A stretch of DNA of 64,000 nucleotides, taken from Anaeromassilibacillus sp001305115. Its GTDB lineage: Bacteria > Bacillota > Clostridia > Oscillospirales > Acutalibacteraceae. A model generated the notes under the pieces. That model was given only the letters and a program-made list of their open reading frames with translations. It had not been told where the DNA came from and did no database searches. Position 1 is the stretch's first letter; each line of letters starts with the position of its first letter. Shown piece after piece: positions 1-8,653 of the stretch. The stretch is taken from the NCBI GenBank assembly GCA_042854365.1, contig AP031437.1, forward strand, positions 1,054,001-1,118,000, given 5' to 3'. The position numbers and the translations under genes are program-made.

Positions 1-93
1 AAATGTGGTTGCAAACACATACCCATTTATACAGGCTTGGAAGGGATCAATTTGTTGAGGCCTGTAATATCAACTGAATAGGAGGCCATTGAA

Positions 94-969
94 ATGCAAA
101 ACAACCGTTACGAATTGAACAAACAGCTTGCCCAGATGCTCAAAGGCGGAGTAATTATGGATGTTACAACACCGGAGCAGGCAAAGATCGCAGAGGCGGC
201 AGGTGCTTGTGCTGTTATGGCTTTGGAGCGTATACCAGCGGATATTCGTGCAGCTGGTGGTGTCTCTCGTATGAGCGATCCAAAAATGATTAAAGGAATT
301 CAGCAGGCTGTGTCGATACCAGTGATGGCAAAGTGCCGGATCGGACATTTTGCAGAGGCGCAGATTTTGCAAGCCATTGAGATCGATTATATTGACGAAA
401 GCGAGGTTCTCTCTCCGGCAGACGATGTTTATCACATAGACAAAACAAAGTTTCAGGTTCCATTTGTCTGTGGGGCAAGGGATTTGGGAGAAGCCCTTCG
501 TCGAATCAGCGAGGGAGCCTCGATGATTCGCACAAAAGGGGAGCCAGGGACAGGAGATATTGTCCAGGCTGTGCGCCATATGCGCAAAATGAATGCAGAA
601 ATTGCCAGATTGACAGCTATGCGTACGGATGAGCTCTATGAGGCGGCAAAAGAACTGCGTGTTCCATACGAATTGGTACAATATGTCCATGAGAATCGAA
701 AACTTCCGGTTGTCAATTTTGCAGCGGGGGGTGTGGCAACCCCGGCTGATGCGGCGCTCATGATGCAACTTGGCGCAGAAGGAGTATTTGTAGGCTCTGG
801 AATCTTTAAGTCTGGAAATCCAGAAAAAAGGGCCGCTGCCATTGTTAAATCGGTTACAAATTATATGGATGCTTCCCTTTTGGCCGAGCTTTCCGAAGAT
901 CTGGGAGAAGCCATGGTTGGTATCAACGAACAGGAGATTGAGATTCTAATGGCAGAGAGGGGAAAATGA
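94..969 (+). CDS. pdxS: Pyridoxal 5'-phosphate synthase lyase subunit PdxS
   Basis: Makes vitamin B6 cofactor (PLP) directly from ribose 5-phosphate, glyceraldehyde 3-phosphate and ammonia supplied by PdxT. It is a cytosolic TIM-barrel protein that works as a dodecamer. The 291-residue length is normal for the family. Asp23 and the two catalytic lysines are in place: Lys80 in the motif VMAKCRIGH and Lys148 in MIRTKGEPGTGD. The ATG is preceded by AGGAGG at about 81-86. pdxT follows after 3 nt, so the two are cotranscribed and translationally coupled. The 93 bases before the gene show no recognisable regulator or riboswitch, but the window begins there. Identification is secure. Confidence 0.97.
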   Translation: MQNNRYELNKQLAQMLKGGVIMDVTTPEQAKIAEAAGACAVMALERIPADIRAAGGVSRMSDPKMIKGIQQAVSIPVMAKCRIGHFAEAQILQAIEIDYIDESEVLSPADDVYHIDKTKFQVPFVCGARDLGEALRRISEGASMIRTKGEPGTGDIVQAVRHMRKMNAEIARLTAMRTDELYEAAKELRVPYELVQYVHENRKLPVVNFAAGGVATPADAALMMQLGAEGVFVGSGIFKSGNPEKRAAAIVKSVTNYMDASLLAELSEDLGEAMVGINEQEIEILMAERGK

Positions 970-972
970 CCC

Positions 973-1605
973 ATGCGAATCGGTGTTTTAGCCGTACAAG
1001 GGGCATTTATAGAACATGAACAGATGTTGCGAAAATTGGATGTAGAGACTTTTGAGATCCGACGAAAAGAAGATGTAAGCCAGCCTTTGGATGGACTCGT
1101 TCTTCCAGGTGGAGAGAGTACCGTTATGGGAAAGTTGTTGCAGGAACTGGGGCTCTTTGAACCACTGCACAAGCAAATAGTACAGGGGTTGCCTGTATTG
1201 GGGACCTGCGCTGGATTGATCTTGTTGGCGGAAACACTTTCTAATGATTCGCATACGTATTTTGGTACGTTGCCGGTCACAGTACGGCGGAATGCTTATG
1301 GGCGGCAGTTGGGAAGTTTTTTAAAGATTGGGCAGATAGATGGCCATGAAGCATTTCCTATGGTTTTCATCCGAGCGCCATCTATTGAATCGATTGGAGC
1401 AGATGTAGAAGTTTTGGCAACCGTTGACGGAAAGACCGTCGGTGTGCGATACAAAAATCAGATCGGCGTTTCGTTTCATCCGGAACTGACCAGCAACCTT
1501 ACTTTTCATAGACTCTTTTTAAAAATGATAGAACAATCCAAAAACAAATCGGAAAAGCGTCGATTTCCCGATGTAGAAGGATGGGAAAAAGTAGGATCGG
1601 GTTGA
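973..1605 (+). CDS. pdxT: Pyridoxal 5'-phosphate synthase glutaminase subunit PdxT
   Basis: Class I glutamine amidotransferase that hydrolyses glutamine and channels ammonia to PdxS. The catalytic triad is visible: Cys79 in LGTCAGL, and His169 and Glu171 in SFHPEL. The oxyanion region LPGGEST lies at about residues 44-50. The 210-residue length includes a tail of about 20 residues beyond the usual end. It starts 3 nt after the pdxS stop and ends before a strong terminator, so pdxST is a two-gene operon. Confidence 0.96.
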   Translation: MRIGVLAVQGAFIEHEQMLRKLDVETFEIRRKEDVSQPLDGLVLPGGESTVMGKLLQELGLFEPLHKQIVQGLPVLGTCAGLILLAETLSNDSHTYFGTLPVTVRRNAYGRQLGSFLKIGQIDGHEAFPMVFIRAPSIESIGADVEVLATVDGKTVGVRYKNQIGVSFHPELTSNLTFHRLFLKMIEQSKNKSEKRRFPDVEGWEKVGSG

Positions 1606-1638
1606 AAACCGTATAGCTCGATTAAAAGATCGTTTGAC

Positions 1639-1691
1639 AAAAGCGCACCTTGGATTGGCCTTTTACAGCCAATATCTCAAGGTGCGCTTTT
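1639..1691. terminator. Bidirectional rho-independent terminator after pdxT
   Basis: A 14-bp perfect stem (AAAAGCGCACCTTG at 1639-1652 pairing with 1678-1691) ends in a T run on both strands. It can therefore end both pdxST and the converging aminotransferase gene. Confidence 0.85.
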
Positions 1692-1762
1692 CATAGCTTG
1701 ATTATTTTGTGATCTTTAAGCGTCAAAGCGTATGCTAAATCAAAGATTTAATAACGCCTTTA

Positions 1763-2941
1763 TCACTTGTGATATTTTTCCACAATGTCCGTCACAGCGT
1801 CAATCACGTATTGTACCTGCTCGTCCGTCATGGTGGGATAAAGCGGAAGAGAAATCAATCGTTCGAAGTGCTTTTGTGCCATTGGAAAATCACTGTCAGC
1901 AAAGCCAAAACGCTTCTTATAGGCGGACATATTGTGAACCGGAATGAAGTGGACACTGGTGCCGACATTTCGTTCATTGAGTTCTACGATGAATTGGTCG
2001 CGATCAATGGCCAAAAGCTCGGGAACAATGCGAAGCACATACAGATGCCAACAATGTGTGGCGTAGTCCGGGACGAAAGGCGGGTCTAAAGCGTCAATCT
2101 TTCCAAACGCTTCCTGATATTTAGCGGCGATCTTCAGACGCGCGGCCTGCATTTCCTCCAATCGGGAAAGCTGCACCAACCCCAGAGCGGCTTGAATGTC
2201 GAACATATTATATTTAAAACCCGGCTCTGCAATATCATATCGCCAAGAACCGCCTTTTGCATAGCGATTCCATGCATTATGGCTCATCCCCTGGCCGGCA
2301 AGGACGCGCGCTTTTGCATCAATTTCATCGCTATCGGTGACAAGCATTCCACCGTCGCCTGTACACAGATTTTTTGTTGCGTAAAAACTGTAGGAAGCGG
2401 CTCCCTGCAACCGATTGCCGATCAAGCGTCCCTTATAGCGGCTCCAAAGCGCATGCGCTGCATCTTCGCTTACATACAAGCCGTGTTTATCGGCAATGGC
2501 ATAGATACGGTCCAAATCGCATACCTGCCCACTGTAATGTACAGGAACAATGGCTTTCGTCCGGGAAGTAACTTTTTTTTCAATCTCGTCTGGATCGATG
2601 CAACCAGTCCGATAATCAATATCCGCAAATACAGGGGTAGCGCCCGTGTGGATAATGGTGCTCGCGGTGGAAGCGAATGTCATTGGAGTTGTAATCACTT
2701 CGTCGCCTGGACCAATCCCTTTTGCAAGCAGCGAAATATGCAGTGCCGCTGTACAGGAGTTCATAGCAATGGCGTGCTTTGCACCGAGATAACCGGCAAA
2801 TTCCTGTTCAAAACGGTTGGTTCGAGGGCCTTTTGCAACCCAACCGGATTTCAGGGTTTCTACAACTTCGTTGATTTCCGCATCGGTAATGTCCGGTACA
2901 TTATAAGGGATAAAATCGTCCCTTTTCTGAAAATCACTCAT
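1763..2941 (-). CDS. DegT/DnrJ/EryC1/StrS-family sugar aminotransferase
   Basis: PLP-dependent aminotransferase that converts a keto-sugar nucleotide to an amino sugar. It most resembles the PseC/ArnB type acting on 4-keto hexoses. The 392 residues start with IPYNVPDIT-, a family signature. The PLP-binding aspartate is Asp160 (SEDAAHAL) and the Schiff-base lysine is Lys190 (FYATKN), followed by the usual GDGGM loop. It is transcribed away from the UDP-sugar operon at 3247-9904 from its own strong promoter. No dedicated dehydratase lies next to it, so the substrate cannot be assigned. The second DegT enzyme at 3841 is the better candidate for the 3-amination step. The ATG is preceded by an AGAGG-like site. 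Confidence 0.85.
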   Translation of the reverse strand: MSDFQKRDDFIPYNVPDITDAEINEVVETLKSGWVAKGPRTNRFEQEFAGYLGAKHAIAMNSCTAALHISLLAKGIGPGDEVITTPMTFASTASTIIHTGATPVFADIDYRTGCIDPDEIEKKVTSRTKAIVPVHYSGQVCDLDRIYAIADKHGLYVSEDAAHALWSRYKGRLIGNRLQGAASYSFYATKNLCTGDGGMLVTDSDEIDAKARVLAGQGMSHNAWNRYAKGGSWRYDIAEPGFKYNMFDIQAALGLVQLSRLEEMQAARLKIAAKYQEAFGKIDALDPPFVPDYATHCWHLYVLRIVPELLAIDRDQFIVELNERNVGTSVHFIPVHNMSAYKKRFGFADSDFPMAQKHFERLISLPLYPTMTDEQVQYVIDAVTDIVEKYHK

Positions 2942-3089
2942 GAATCAATTGCCTCTTTTTCTCACAAAATATGGGCATACCATATAACGTGCAACCTGGA
3001 TGGGAGTTCCTTGCAAATTTGCTGCGGCCGCACAGCCACACAAGAGTATTTTACGCCCAATATGCGGTTTTACTAATAATTACGTGTAA

Positions 3090-3118
3090 ATCATAATACG
3101 ATTGATACCTATTGTCAA
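3090..3118 (-). promoter_or_regulatory. Sigma-A promoter for the leftward aminotransferase
   Basis: TTGACA (3118-3113), a 17-bp spacer, then TATGAT (3095-3090), reading leftward. It would give a 5' leader of about 140 nt before the start at 2941. Together with the rightward promoter at 3140-3168 it forms a divergent control region. Confidence 0.75.
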
Positions 3119-3139
3119 CACTAATTCCATGGCGAAAGA

Positions 3140-3168
3140 TTGACTAAAAAGGGCCTTCGAGCTATAAT
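3140..3168 (+). promoter_or_regulatory. Sigma-A promoter for the UDP-sugar operon
   Basis: TTGACT (3140-3145), a 17-bp spacer and a perfect TATAAT (3163-3168). The start codon of the acetyltransferase lies about 70 nt downstream of the expected transcription start. It faces away from the promoter at 3090-3118. The rest of 2942-3246 shows no other feature. Confidence 0.8.
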
Positions 3169-3246
3169 GTTAGGGAATAAATGGCGGGAAGAATCGGGTA
3201 AAATAGGAAAAAACGGCGTGTTCTTTCCGCTGATAAGGAATGGGGC

Positions 3247-3840
3247 TTGTTCGTGGAGAATACCGCAAACGACACATTTTTTGTTCATCCGAGTGCATGT
3301 GTAGACACAAATGTGCAGATCGGCGAGGGAACAAAGATCTGGCATTTTTGCCACATCAGTCAGGACGCCTCCATTGGGAAGAATTGCACCATGGGGCAGA
3401 ATGTCTTTGTTGCACCCGGGGTAAGAATTGGAAACTTCTGTAAGATTCAAAACAATGTCTCCGTATACGATGGCGTCGAACTGGGCGACTACGTATTTTG
3501 CGGGCCGTCCATGGTCTTTACCAATGTGCAGCGGCCTCGTTGCAAATATCCGCAATCCGGGCATCAGTTCTATGTGCGGACGCCTGTGTGCGAAGGCGCT
3601 AGTATCGGCGCAAACGCAACCATTGTATGTGGTCATCGGATTGGCCGGCATGCATTTATTGCTGCTGGAAGTGTGGTCACAAAGGATGTGCCCGACCATG
3701 CCATTATGATGGGTGTCCCGGCAAGGCAACATGGATGGGCTTGTGAATGCGGAGAAACGTTGGATCAATCGCTCCACTGCCCCAAATGCGGTAGAAATTA
3801 TCGCGAGGGTGCAGAGGGCCTTGAGGAGGAAGTCAAATAA
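3247..3840 (+). CDS. wbpD: UDP-2-acetamido-3-amino-glucuronate N-acetyltransferase (WbpD-like)
   Basis: Left-handed beta-helix acyltransferase of 197 residues with repeated hexapeptides (IGEGTKI, IGKNCT, IGANAT) and the family motif VFTN near the middle. By similarity it acetylates the 3-amino group of UDP-GlcNAc3NA. The C-terminus carries two CxC/CxxC pairs (CEC and CPKC), a small putative zinc ribbon. The start is TTG at 3247, chosen because AAGGAA at 3236-3241 is correctly spaced; a GTG two codons later is the alternative. It is the first gene of the operon and ends directly against the next start codon. Confidence 0.85.
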   Translation: MFVENTANDTFFVHPSACVDTNVQIGEGTKIWHFCHISQDASIGKNCTMGQNVFVAPGVRIGNFCKIQNNVSVYDGVELGDYVFCGPSMVFTNVQRPRCKYPQSGHQFYVRTPVCEGASIGANATIVCGHRIGRHAFIAAGSVVTKDVPDHAIMMGVPARQHGWACECGETLDQSLHCPKCGRNYREGAEGLEEEVK

Positions 3841-4968
3841 ATGCAAAAAATTGCTTTTAATGATTTGGAAGCGCAATATGCACATTTAAAAGAAGAAATC
3901 GACGCGGGAATTGCCTCCGTGATTAAAGGGTGTCATTTTATCTCTGGACCCCAGGTGGGAGAACTGGAACAAGCGCTCTGTGCTTATACGGGACGGAAAT
4001 ACTGTGTGACGGTGTCCAGCGGAACCGATGCGTTGTTGATGCCCCTGATGGCGTGGGACATTCATGAGGGTGACGCCGTATTCGTGCCGGGCTTTACGTT
4101 TTTTGCCACGGCAGAAGTGGTTAGTTTGACCGGTGCGACTCCGGTATTCTGCGACATCAATCCCCATACGTTCAACCTGGACCCGGATTCCTTAAAAGAG
4201 CAGGTAGAGCGCGTGCTGCGAGAGGGAACGCTCACCCCGAAAGCTGTGATTCCGGTGGACCTGTTTGGTGAGCCCGCGGAATTCCCAAGAATCGAAGAAA
4301 TCTGCCGGGAGTACCATCTTTTATTGATGGAGGATGCCGCACAGGGATTTGGCGGCGCTATCCAGGGCAAACGCGCATGTTGCTTTGGCGATGTTTCAGC
4401 TACCAGCTTTTTCCCGGCGAAAGTTTTGGGGTGTTACGGCGACGGCGGCGCGATATTTACGGATGATGAGGAGATGTATCAAAAGCTGCTTTCCATCCGT
4501 GTGCACGGAAAAGGCTCTGATAAGTATGAAAATATACGTCTTGGCCTAAATGCACGCTTGGATACGGTGCAGGCGGCAATTCTGCTGCCGAAACTCCGGG
4601 CTTTGGATGAGGAGATAACCGTCCGGAATCGGATGGCCGCGCGCTATTCCGAGCAGTTGGAAGGGATTGTAGAGCCTCAGGCGGTATTGGACGGTTATTT
4701 TTCTAGCTTTGGATATTATACAGTTCAGGCAAGGGACGGCGCACATCGGGACGCCATCATGAAAGAGCTGAAGGAGCAGGGAATTCCAACGATGATTTAT
4801 TATCCGATTCCGCTCCATCTTCAAAAGGTATATGAACCATTGGGCTATCAAAAGGGAGACTTGCCGGTTTGTGAAGCACTGTGCGAGCGCGTATTTAGCT
4901 TGCCAATGCACGGTTATCTGACGCAGGAACAGGTCGACTTTATCTGTGATACAATCAAAAGCCTTTGA
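3841..4968 (+). CDS. wbpE: UDP-3-keto-GlcNAcA aminotransferase (WbpE-like, DegT family)
   Basis: PLP-dependent enzyme expected to aminate UDP-2-acetamido-3-keto-glucuronate with glutamate as donor. It has 375 residues. Asp165 (MEDAAQGFG) binds the pyridine nitrogen and Lys194 (FFPAKVLG) forms the Schiff base, followed by GDGGA. The N-terminus IAFNDLEAQY is typical of WbpE/WlbC proteins. The start codon abuts the wbpD stop with no gap, and its GAGGAGG site lies inside the end of wbpD. Its place between the acetyltransferase and the two dehydrogenases supports the specific role. Confidence 0.87.
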   Translation: MQKIAFNDLEAQYAHLKEEIDAGIASVIKGCHFISGPQVGELEQALCAYTGRKYCVTVSSGTDALLMPLMAWDIHEGDAVFVPGFTFFATAEVVSLTGATPVFCDINPHTFNLDPDSLKEQVERVLREGTLTPKAVIPVDLFGEPAEFPRIEEICREYHLLLMEDAAQGFGGAIQGKRACCFGDVSATSFFPAKVLGCYGDGGAIFTDDEEMYQKLLSIRVHGKGSDKYENIRLGLNARLDTVQAAILLPKLRALDEEITVRNRMAARYSEQLEGIVEPQAVLDGYFSSFGYYTVQARDGAHRDAIMKELKEQGIPTMIYYPIPLHLQKVYEPLGYQKGDLPVCEALCERVFSLPMHGYLTQEQVDFICDTIKSL

Positions 4969-5003
4969 GAAACAATAAAATTAGAATAAGGTAGGTATGA
5001 AAG

Positions 5004-6323
5004 ATGTCTGATGTAAAAAAGCAGCTGCTGGATAAAATCGCAAATAAAACCGCAGTGGTCGGCATTGTGGGCTTGGGATATGTGGGGTTGCCCCTTGCAA
5101 CCGAGTTTGCAAAATCCGGCTATAAGACCATTGGCTTTGATGTACAGGACAAGAAGGTGAATTCAGTCAATGCAGGCCATAACTACATTGGGGACATTGT
5201 GGACGATGTTTTCAAAGAGGTTGTGGAGTCTGGAAAGCTTTCGGCCACATCGGATTTCTCCTTTATTAAAGATGTAGATGCAGTGGCCATTTGTGTGCCG
5301 ACCCCGCTGGACAAGTATCAGCAGCCGGACATCAGCTATGTAAAGGGTTCTACAGAATCCGTGGCTAAGTACCTACATGCTGGCATGGTTGTGGTTTTGG
5401 AGTCCACCACCTACCCGGGAACAACAGAAGAGTTGTTGATGCCCATCTTGGAGGCCAGCGGACTGAAATGTACAGAGGATTTTTATCTCGCATTCTCTCC
5501 GGAACGTGTGGACCCGGGCAATAAGCAGTATAAAACCAAAAATACGCCGAAGGTGATCGGCGGTGTGGGTAAGGACTCCACTGAAGTGGCGGCTACTTTG
5601 TACCGCAACGTCCTTGAAGGCGGCGTCTATGAGGTTTCTTCTCCGGCTGTGGCAGAGATGGAGAAGCTTTTGGAAAATACCTATCGCAACATCAACATCG
5701 GTTTGGCCAATGAGATGGCGATTATCTGTGATCGTATGGGGATCAATGTGTGGGAAGTGATCGATGCGGCAAAGACAAAACCGTATGGATTCCAGGCATT
5801 TTATCCAGGTCCGGGGCTCGGCGGGCACTGCATCCCGTTGGACCCGTTTTATCTGGCGTGGAAGGCGCGCGAATATGACTATCACACCCGCCTGATTGAG
5901 ACGTCGGGAGAAATCAATACGGGCATGCCGGAGTATGTGGTTGACCGTGCGATGAAGGTGCTCAATAAAAATAAGATCGCTATGAACGGCGCAAAAGTGC
6001 TCGTTCTCGGTGTGGCGTACAAGTCGGACATCGACGATTACCGTGAAAGTCCGGCGTTAAATGTCATTGACCGCTTGAATGAACAGGGAGCAGTCACGAC
6101 GTTCTATGATCCGTATATCCCGGAGTATAAGCACAAGGGTATGGTGCATACTGGTGCCAAGGAGTTGACAGATGATATGCTGAAAGAGGCGGATATTGTC
6201 ATCATTTGTACAGCACATGAGTGCTTTGATTATGACCGGATTCAGAAGTGCAGCAAAGAGATTTTTGATACGCGCAATGCGATGAAGAACGTCAAAGATC
6301 GTTCCAACATCGAGCTGCTGTAA
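5004..6323 (+). CDS. wbpA: UDP-N-acetylglucosamine 6-dehydrogenase (WbpA-like)
   Basis: NAD-dependent, twofold oxidation of the C6 hydroxyl of UDP-GlcNAc to give UDP-GlcNAcA, the first step of the pathway. It has 439 residues. The N-terminal Rossmann motif VGLGYVGLP is at about residues 22-30. The middle domain carries the substrate-binding helix (KLLENTYRN) and the catalytic Cys276 in GLGGHCIPLDP. The C-terminal UDP-binding domain ends with the FDTRNA motif. Family members that act on UDP-glucose are shorter or arranged differently; the closest group is WbpA/WecC. It lies 35 nt after wbpE and is followed by an intra-operon hairpin. Confidence 0.9.
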   Translation: MSDVKKQLLDKIANKTAVVGIVGLGYVGLPLATEFAKSGYKTIGFDVQDKKVNSVNAGHNYIGDIVDDVFKEVVESGKLSATSDFSFIKDVDAVAICVPTPLDKYQQPDISYVKGSTESVAKYLHAGMVVVLESTTYPGTTEELLMPILEASGLKCTEDFYLAFSPERVDPGNKQYKTKNTPKVIGGVGKDSTEVAATLYRNVLEGGVYEVSSPAVAEMEKLLENTYRNINIGLANEMAIICDRMGINVWEVIDAAKTKPYGFQAFYPGPGLGGHCIPLDPFYLAWKAREYDYHTRLIETSGEINTGMPEYVVDRAMKVLNKNKIAMNGAKVLVLGVAYKSDIDDYRESPALNVIDRLNEQGAVTTFYDPYIPEYKHKGMVHTGAKELTDDMLKEADIVIICTAHECFDYDRIQKCSKEIFDTRNAMKNVKDRSNIELL

Positions 6324-6337
6324 GGTTTTAAACCAGC

Positions 6338-6370
6338 AAAATTCCCCCGTTCTGCGACGGGGGAATTTTT
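6338..6370 (+). terminator. Hairpin with T tract between wbpA and wbpB
   Basis: AAATTCCCCCGT pairs with ACGGGGGAATTT and is followed by TTT. By sequence it is a rho-independent terminator placed inside an operon. It may attenuate the distal genes, because no clear separate promoter was found before wbpB. Confidence 0.7.
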
Positions 6371-6453
6371 CCAACTGACGCAGGAGCTTGTGCAGGACGG
6401 CATCCTGTCCCTGAACCTGCTTAAAAAATTGCAAATAGGAGAGAATATGAAAA

Positions 6454-7560
6454 ATGAAGAAACTTCGTTTTGCCTTGATTGGATGCGGCCGTATTTCGAA
6501 AAATCACATTGTTGCTTCTGCGGAGAATTCGGAAATCTGCGAATTGGTTGCAGTTTGCGACCCGGTGACGGAACGTGCGCAACAGAAGGCTGCCCAGTAT
6601 GAAGAGCTGATGGGTGTTCGGCCGGCCGTTTATGGGGATTATAAAACCATGTTGGAAGAGATGGAGATCGACTGTTGCGCAATTGCTACAGAGAGCGGTT
6701 ATCATGCAGAAATTGCCCTTTACTGCATACGGCACGGCAAACATGTTTTGGTAGAAAAACCGATGGCGCTCTCCACCGCGGATGCAGATGAGATGATTGC
6801 AGAGGCAAAGGCAAACGGCGTTACGTTGGGGGTATGCCACCAAAACCGTTTCAATGCGCCCATTCAGCAGCTGCATCGAGCACTGGAGGATGGCCGTTTT
6901 GGAAAGTTGGTCAACGGCACAGCGCGTATTCTCTGGAACCGTACGATGCCGTACTATGAGCAGGCGCCTTGGCGTGGCACTTGGGCGCAGGACGGCGGAA
7001 CGCTGATGAACCAGTGTATTCACAACATTGACCTACTTCAATGGAGCCTTGGCGGGGAACCGGATACGGTTATGGCTATGACAGGGAATTTCCTGCGCGA
7101 TATTCAGGCAGAGGACTTTGGAGCAATTTTGATTCGTTTTAAAAATGGAGCTATTGGCATTGTAGAAGGAACTGCCTGTGTGTACCCAAAGAATCTGGAA
7201 GAGACGCTCTCCATCTTTGGAGGGACTGGCACTGCAGTTATCGGTGGTCTGGCAGTGAACCGTGTGCAGACCTGGAACTTTGAGACCCCAGCTCCACAGG
7301 ATGAAGAAGTGGCGCAGCTTGCGGGAAACGATCCAAAGGATGTCTATGGAAGTGGACATACACCCCTTTATGCGAACTATATTCAGGCCATTCACAATGG
7401 CGTGGACCCACTGGTGAGCGGCACAGAGGCCATAAAAGCGATGAAAATCATTTTGGCGGCCTATAAGTCCCAGAAGACCGGAAAGCCTGTCCAATTCGAT
7501 GACCTTCAGTTTTCCACACTGGATATGCAAGATGCCGATGTGCGTTGGAACAGGGGGTAA
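6454..7560 (+). CDS. wbpB: UDP-N-acetyl-glucosaminuronate 3-dehydrogenase (WbpB-like, Gfo/Idh/MocA family)
   Basis: Oxidises C3 of UDP-GlcNAcA to the 3-keto sugar that WbpE then aminates. In known WbpB/WlbA enzymes the tightly bound NAD is recycled with 2-oxoglutarate. It has 368 residues. The N-terminal Rossmann fold has GCGRISKNH, the EKP motif has Lys102, and the C-terminal domain has the catalytic histidine His190 in NQCIHNIDLL. The start has GGAGA upstream at about 6439. The stop is 3 nt before wbpI. The specific function is inferred from the neighbouring pathway genes and is strongly supported by them. Confidence 0.85.
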   Translation: MKKLRFALIGCGRISKNHIVASAENSEICELVAVCDPVTERAQQKAAQYEELMGVRPAVYGDYKTMLEEMEIDCCAIATESGYHAEIALYCIRHGKHVLVEKPMALSTADADEMIAEAKANGVTLGVCHQNRFNAPIQQLHRALEDGRFGKLVNGTARILWNRTMPYYEQAPWRGTWAQDGGTLMNQCIHNIDLLQWSLGGEPDTVMAMTGNFLRDIQAEDFGAILIRFKNGAIGIVEGTACVYPKNLEETLSIFGGTGTAVIGGLAVNRVQTWNFETPAPQDEEVAQLAGNDPKDVYGSGHTPLYANYIQAIHNGVDPLVSGTEAIKAMKIILAAYKSQKTGKPVQFDDLQFSTLDMQDADVRWNRG

Positions 7561-7563
7561 GGG

Positions 7564-8646
7564 ATGAAAATTCTAACCGTAGTGGGTGCCCGCCCGCAAT
7601 TCATTAAGGCATCTGTCGTTTCAGAGGCATTGAAGGGGATTTGTGAAGAAAAGATCGTGCATACCGGTCAGCATTACGACCCCAATATGTCCGATGTCTT
7701 TTTTGAAGAGCTTGGAATCCCTAAGCCGGCCTATAACTTGGGAGTTGGCTCTGGCACACATGGCCACCAGACCGGCGAAATGCTGATGAAAATTGAAGAT
7801 GTGTTGTTGGAAGAAAAGCCCGATATTCTACTGGTCTATGGGGATACCAATTCAACACTGGCAGGGGCGCTTGCGGCTTCAAAACAACATATCCGAGTAG
7901 CTCATGTAGAGGCGGGGCTGCGCTCGTACAATATGCGTATGCCGGAAGAACAGAACCGTGTTCTGACCGACCATATTTCGCAGTGGTTGTTCTGTCCGAC
8001 GCAGACAGCCGTGGATAATTTAAAAAAGGAAGGGCTCACGAAGGGGGTGCAGATTACCGGCGACGTGATGTTGGATTCGGTACTGCATTTTCTGGAAGTA
8101 GCCCGCAACAATCCGGATAAAATGGCTCTGCTGAATACATTGGAAATTTCTCCAAAGCAGTATCGCTTAGCCACCCTGCACCGGGCAGAGACGACGGATG
8201 GCGGTGTGGATGCGATTGTACGTATTTTTCGCGCATTTGAGCAGTTGCCGCAGCGCGTGGTGATTCCAATTCATCCGCGTACACGCAAGTTGGCCGAACA
8301 GGCGATTGCACAAGAAGGCTTCCATAACATCCAGTTGATTGATCCGGTTGGATATTTGGAGATGCTCTTGTTGACTTCCAATGCTTGTCAGGTATTGACC
8401 GACTCCGGCGGCCTGCAAAAGGAAGCTTGGTTTATGGAAGTACCATGCGTCACTCTGCGCAAGGAAACGGAATGGGTCGAGACGTTGGACGGCAATTGGA
8501 ATGTGCTTGCGGACCTAACGACTGAGGATATCTTAGAGAAAGCACTGCACACGGTTCCCGATCCGGCTGCTCGTGGAAAGCTGCCGTTTGGCGATGGTAA
8601 AGCCAGTCAGAAGATCGCAGAGGCATTGAAAAAAGAGACGGAGTGA
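7564..8646 (+). CDS. wbpI: UDP-GlcNAc3NAcA 2-epimerase (WbpI-like)
   Basis: Non-hydrolysing UDP-sugar 2-epimerase of 360 residues. In this setting it should convert UDP-2,3-diacetamido-glucuronate to the mannuronate epimer, the last step of the pathway. Conserved segments are visible: VVGARPQFIK at the N-terminus, Asp94 in VYGDTNSTLAG, Glu116 in HVEAGLRS, the PEEQNR loop at about 127-132, and TDSGGLQKEA near 280. The short VYGDTNS and YNMRMPEE forms are typical of WbpI rather than WecB. It could instead be a plain WecB/MnaA, but it directly follows WbpB. Confidence 0.85.
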   Translation: MKILTVVGARPQFIKASVVSEALKGICEEKIVHTGQHYDPNMSDVFFEELGIPKPAYNLGVGSGTHGHQTGEMLMKIEDVLLEEKPDILLVYGDTNSTLAGALAASKQHIRVAHVEAGLRSYNMRMPEEQNRVLTDHISQWLFCPTQTAVDNLKKEGLTKGVQITGDVMLDSVLHFLEVARNNPDKMALLNTLEISPKQYRLATLHRAETTDGGVDAIVRIFRAFEQLPQRVVIPIHPRTRKLAEQAIAQEGFHNIQLIDPVGYLEMLLLTSNACQVLTDSGGLQKEAWFMEVPCVTLRKETEWVETLDGNWNVLADLTTEDILEKALHTVPDPAARGKLPFGDGKASQKIAEALKKETE

Positions 8647-8653
8647 GTGTCCT

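Noticed and set aside
3121..3885. Leftward 254-codon frame opposite the wbpD-like gene
   Set aside because: It is a shadow of the acetyltransferase gene; its protein shows no recognisable domain.
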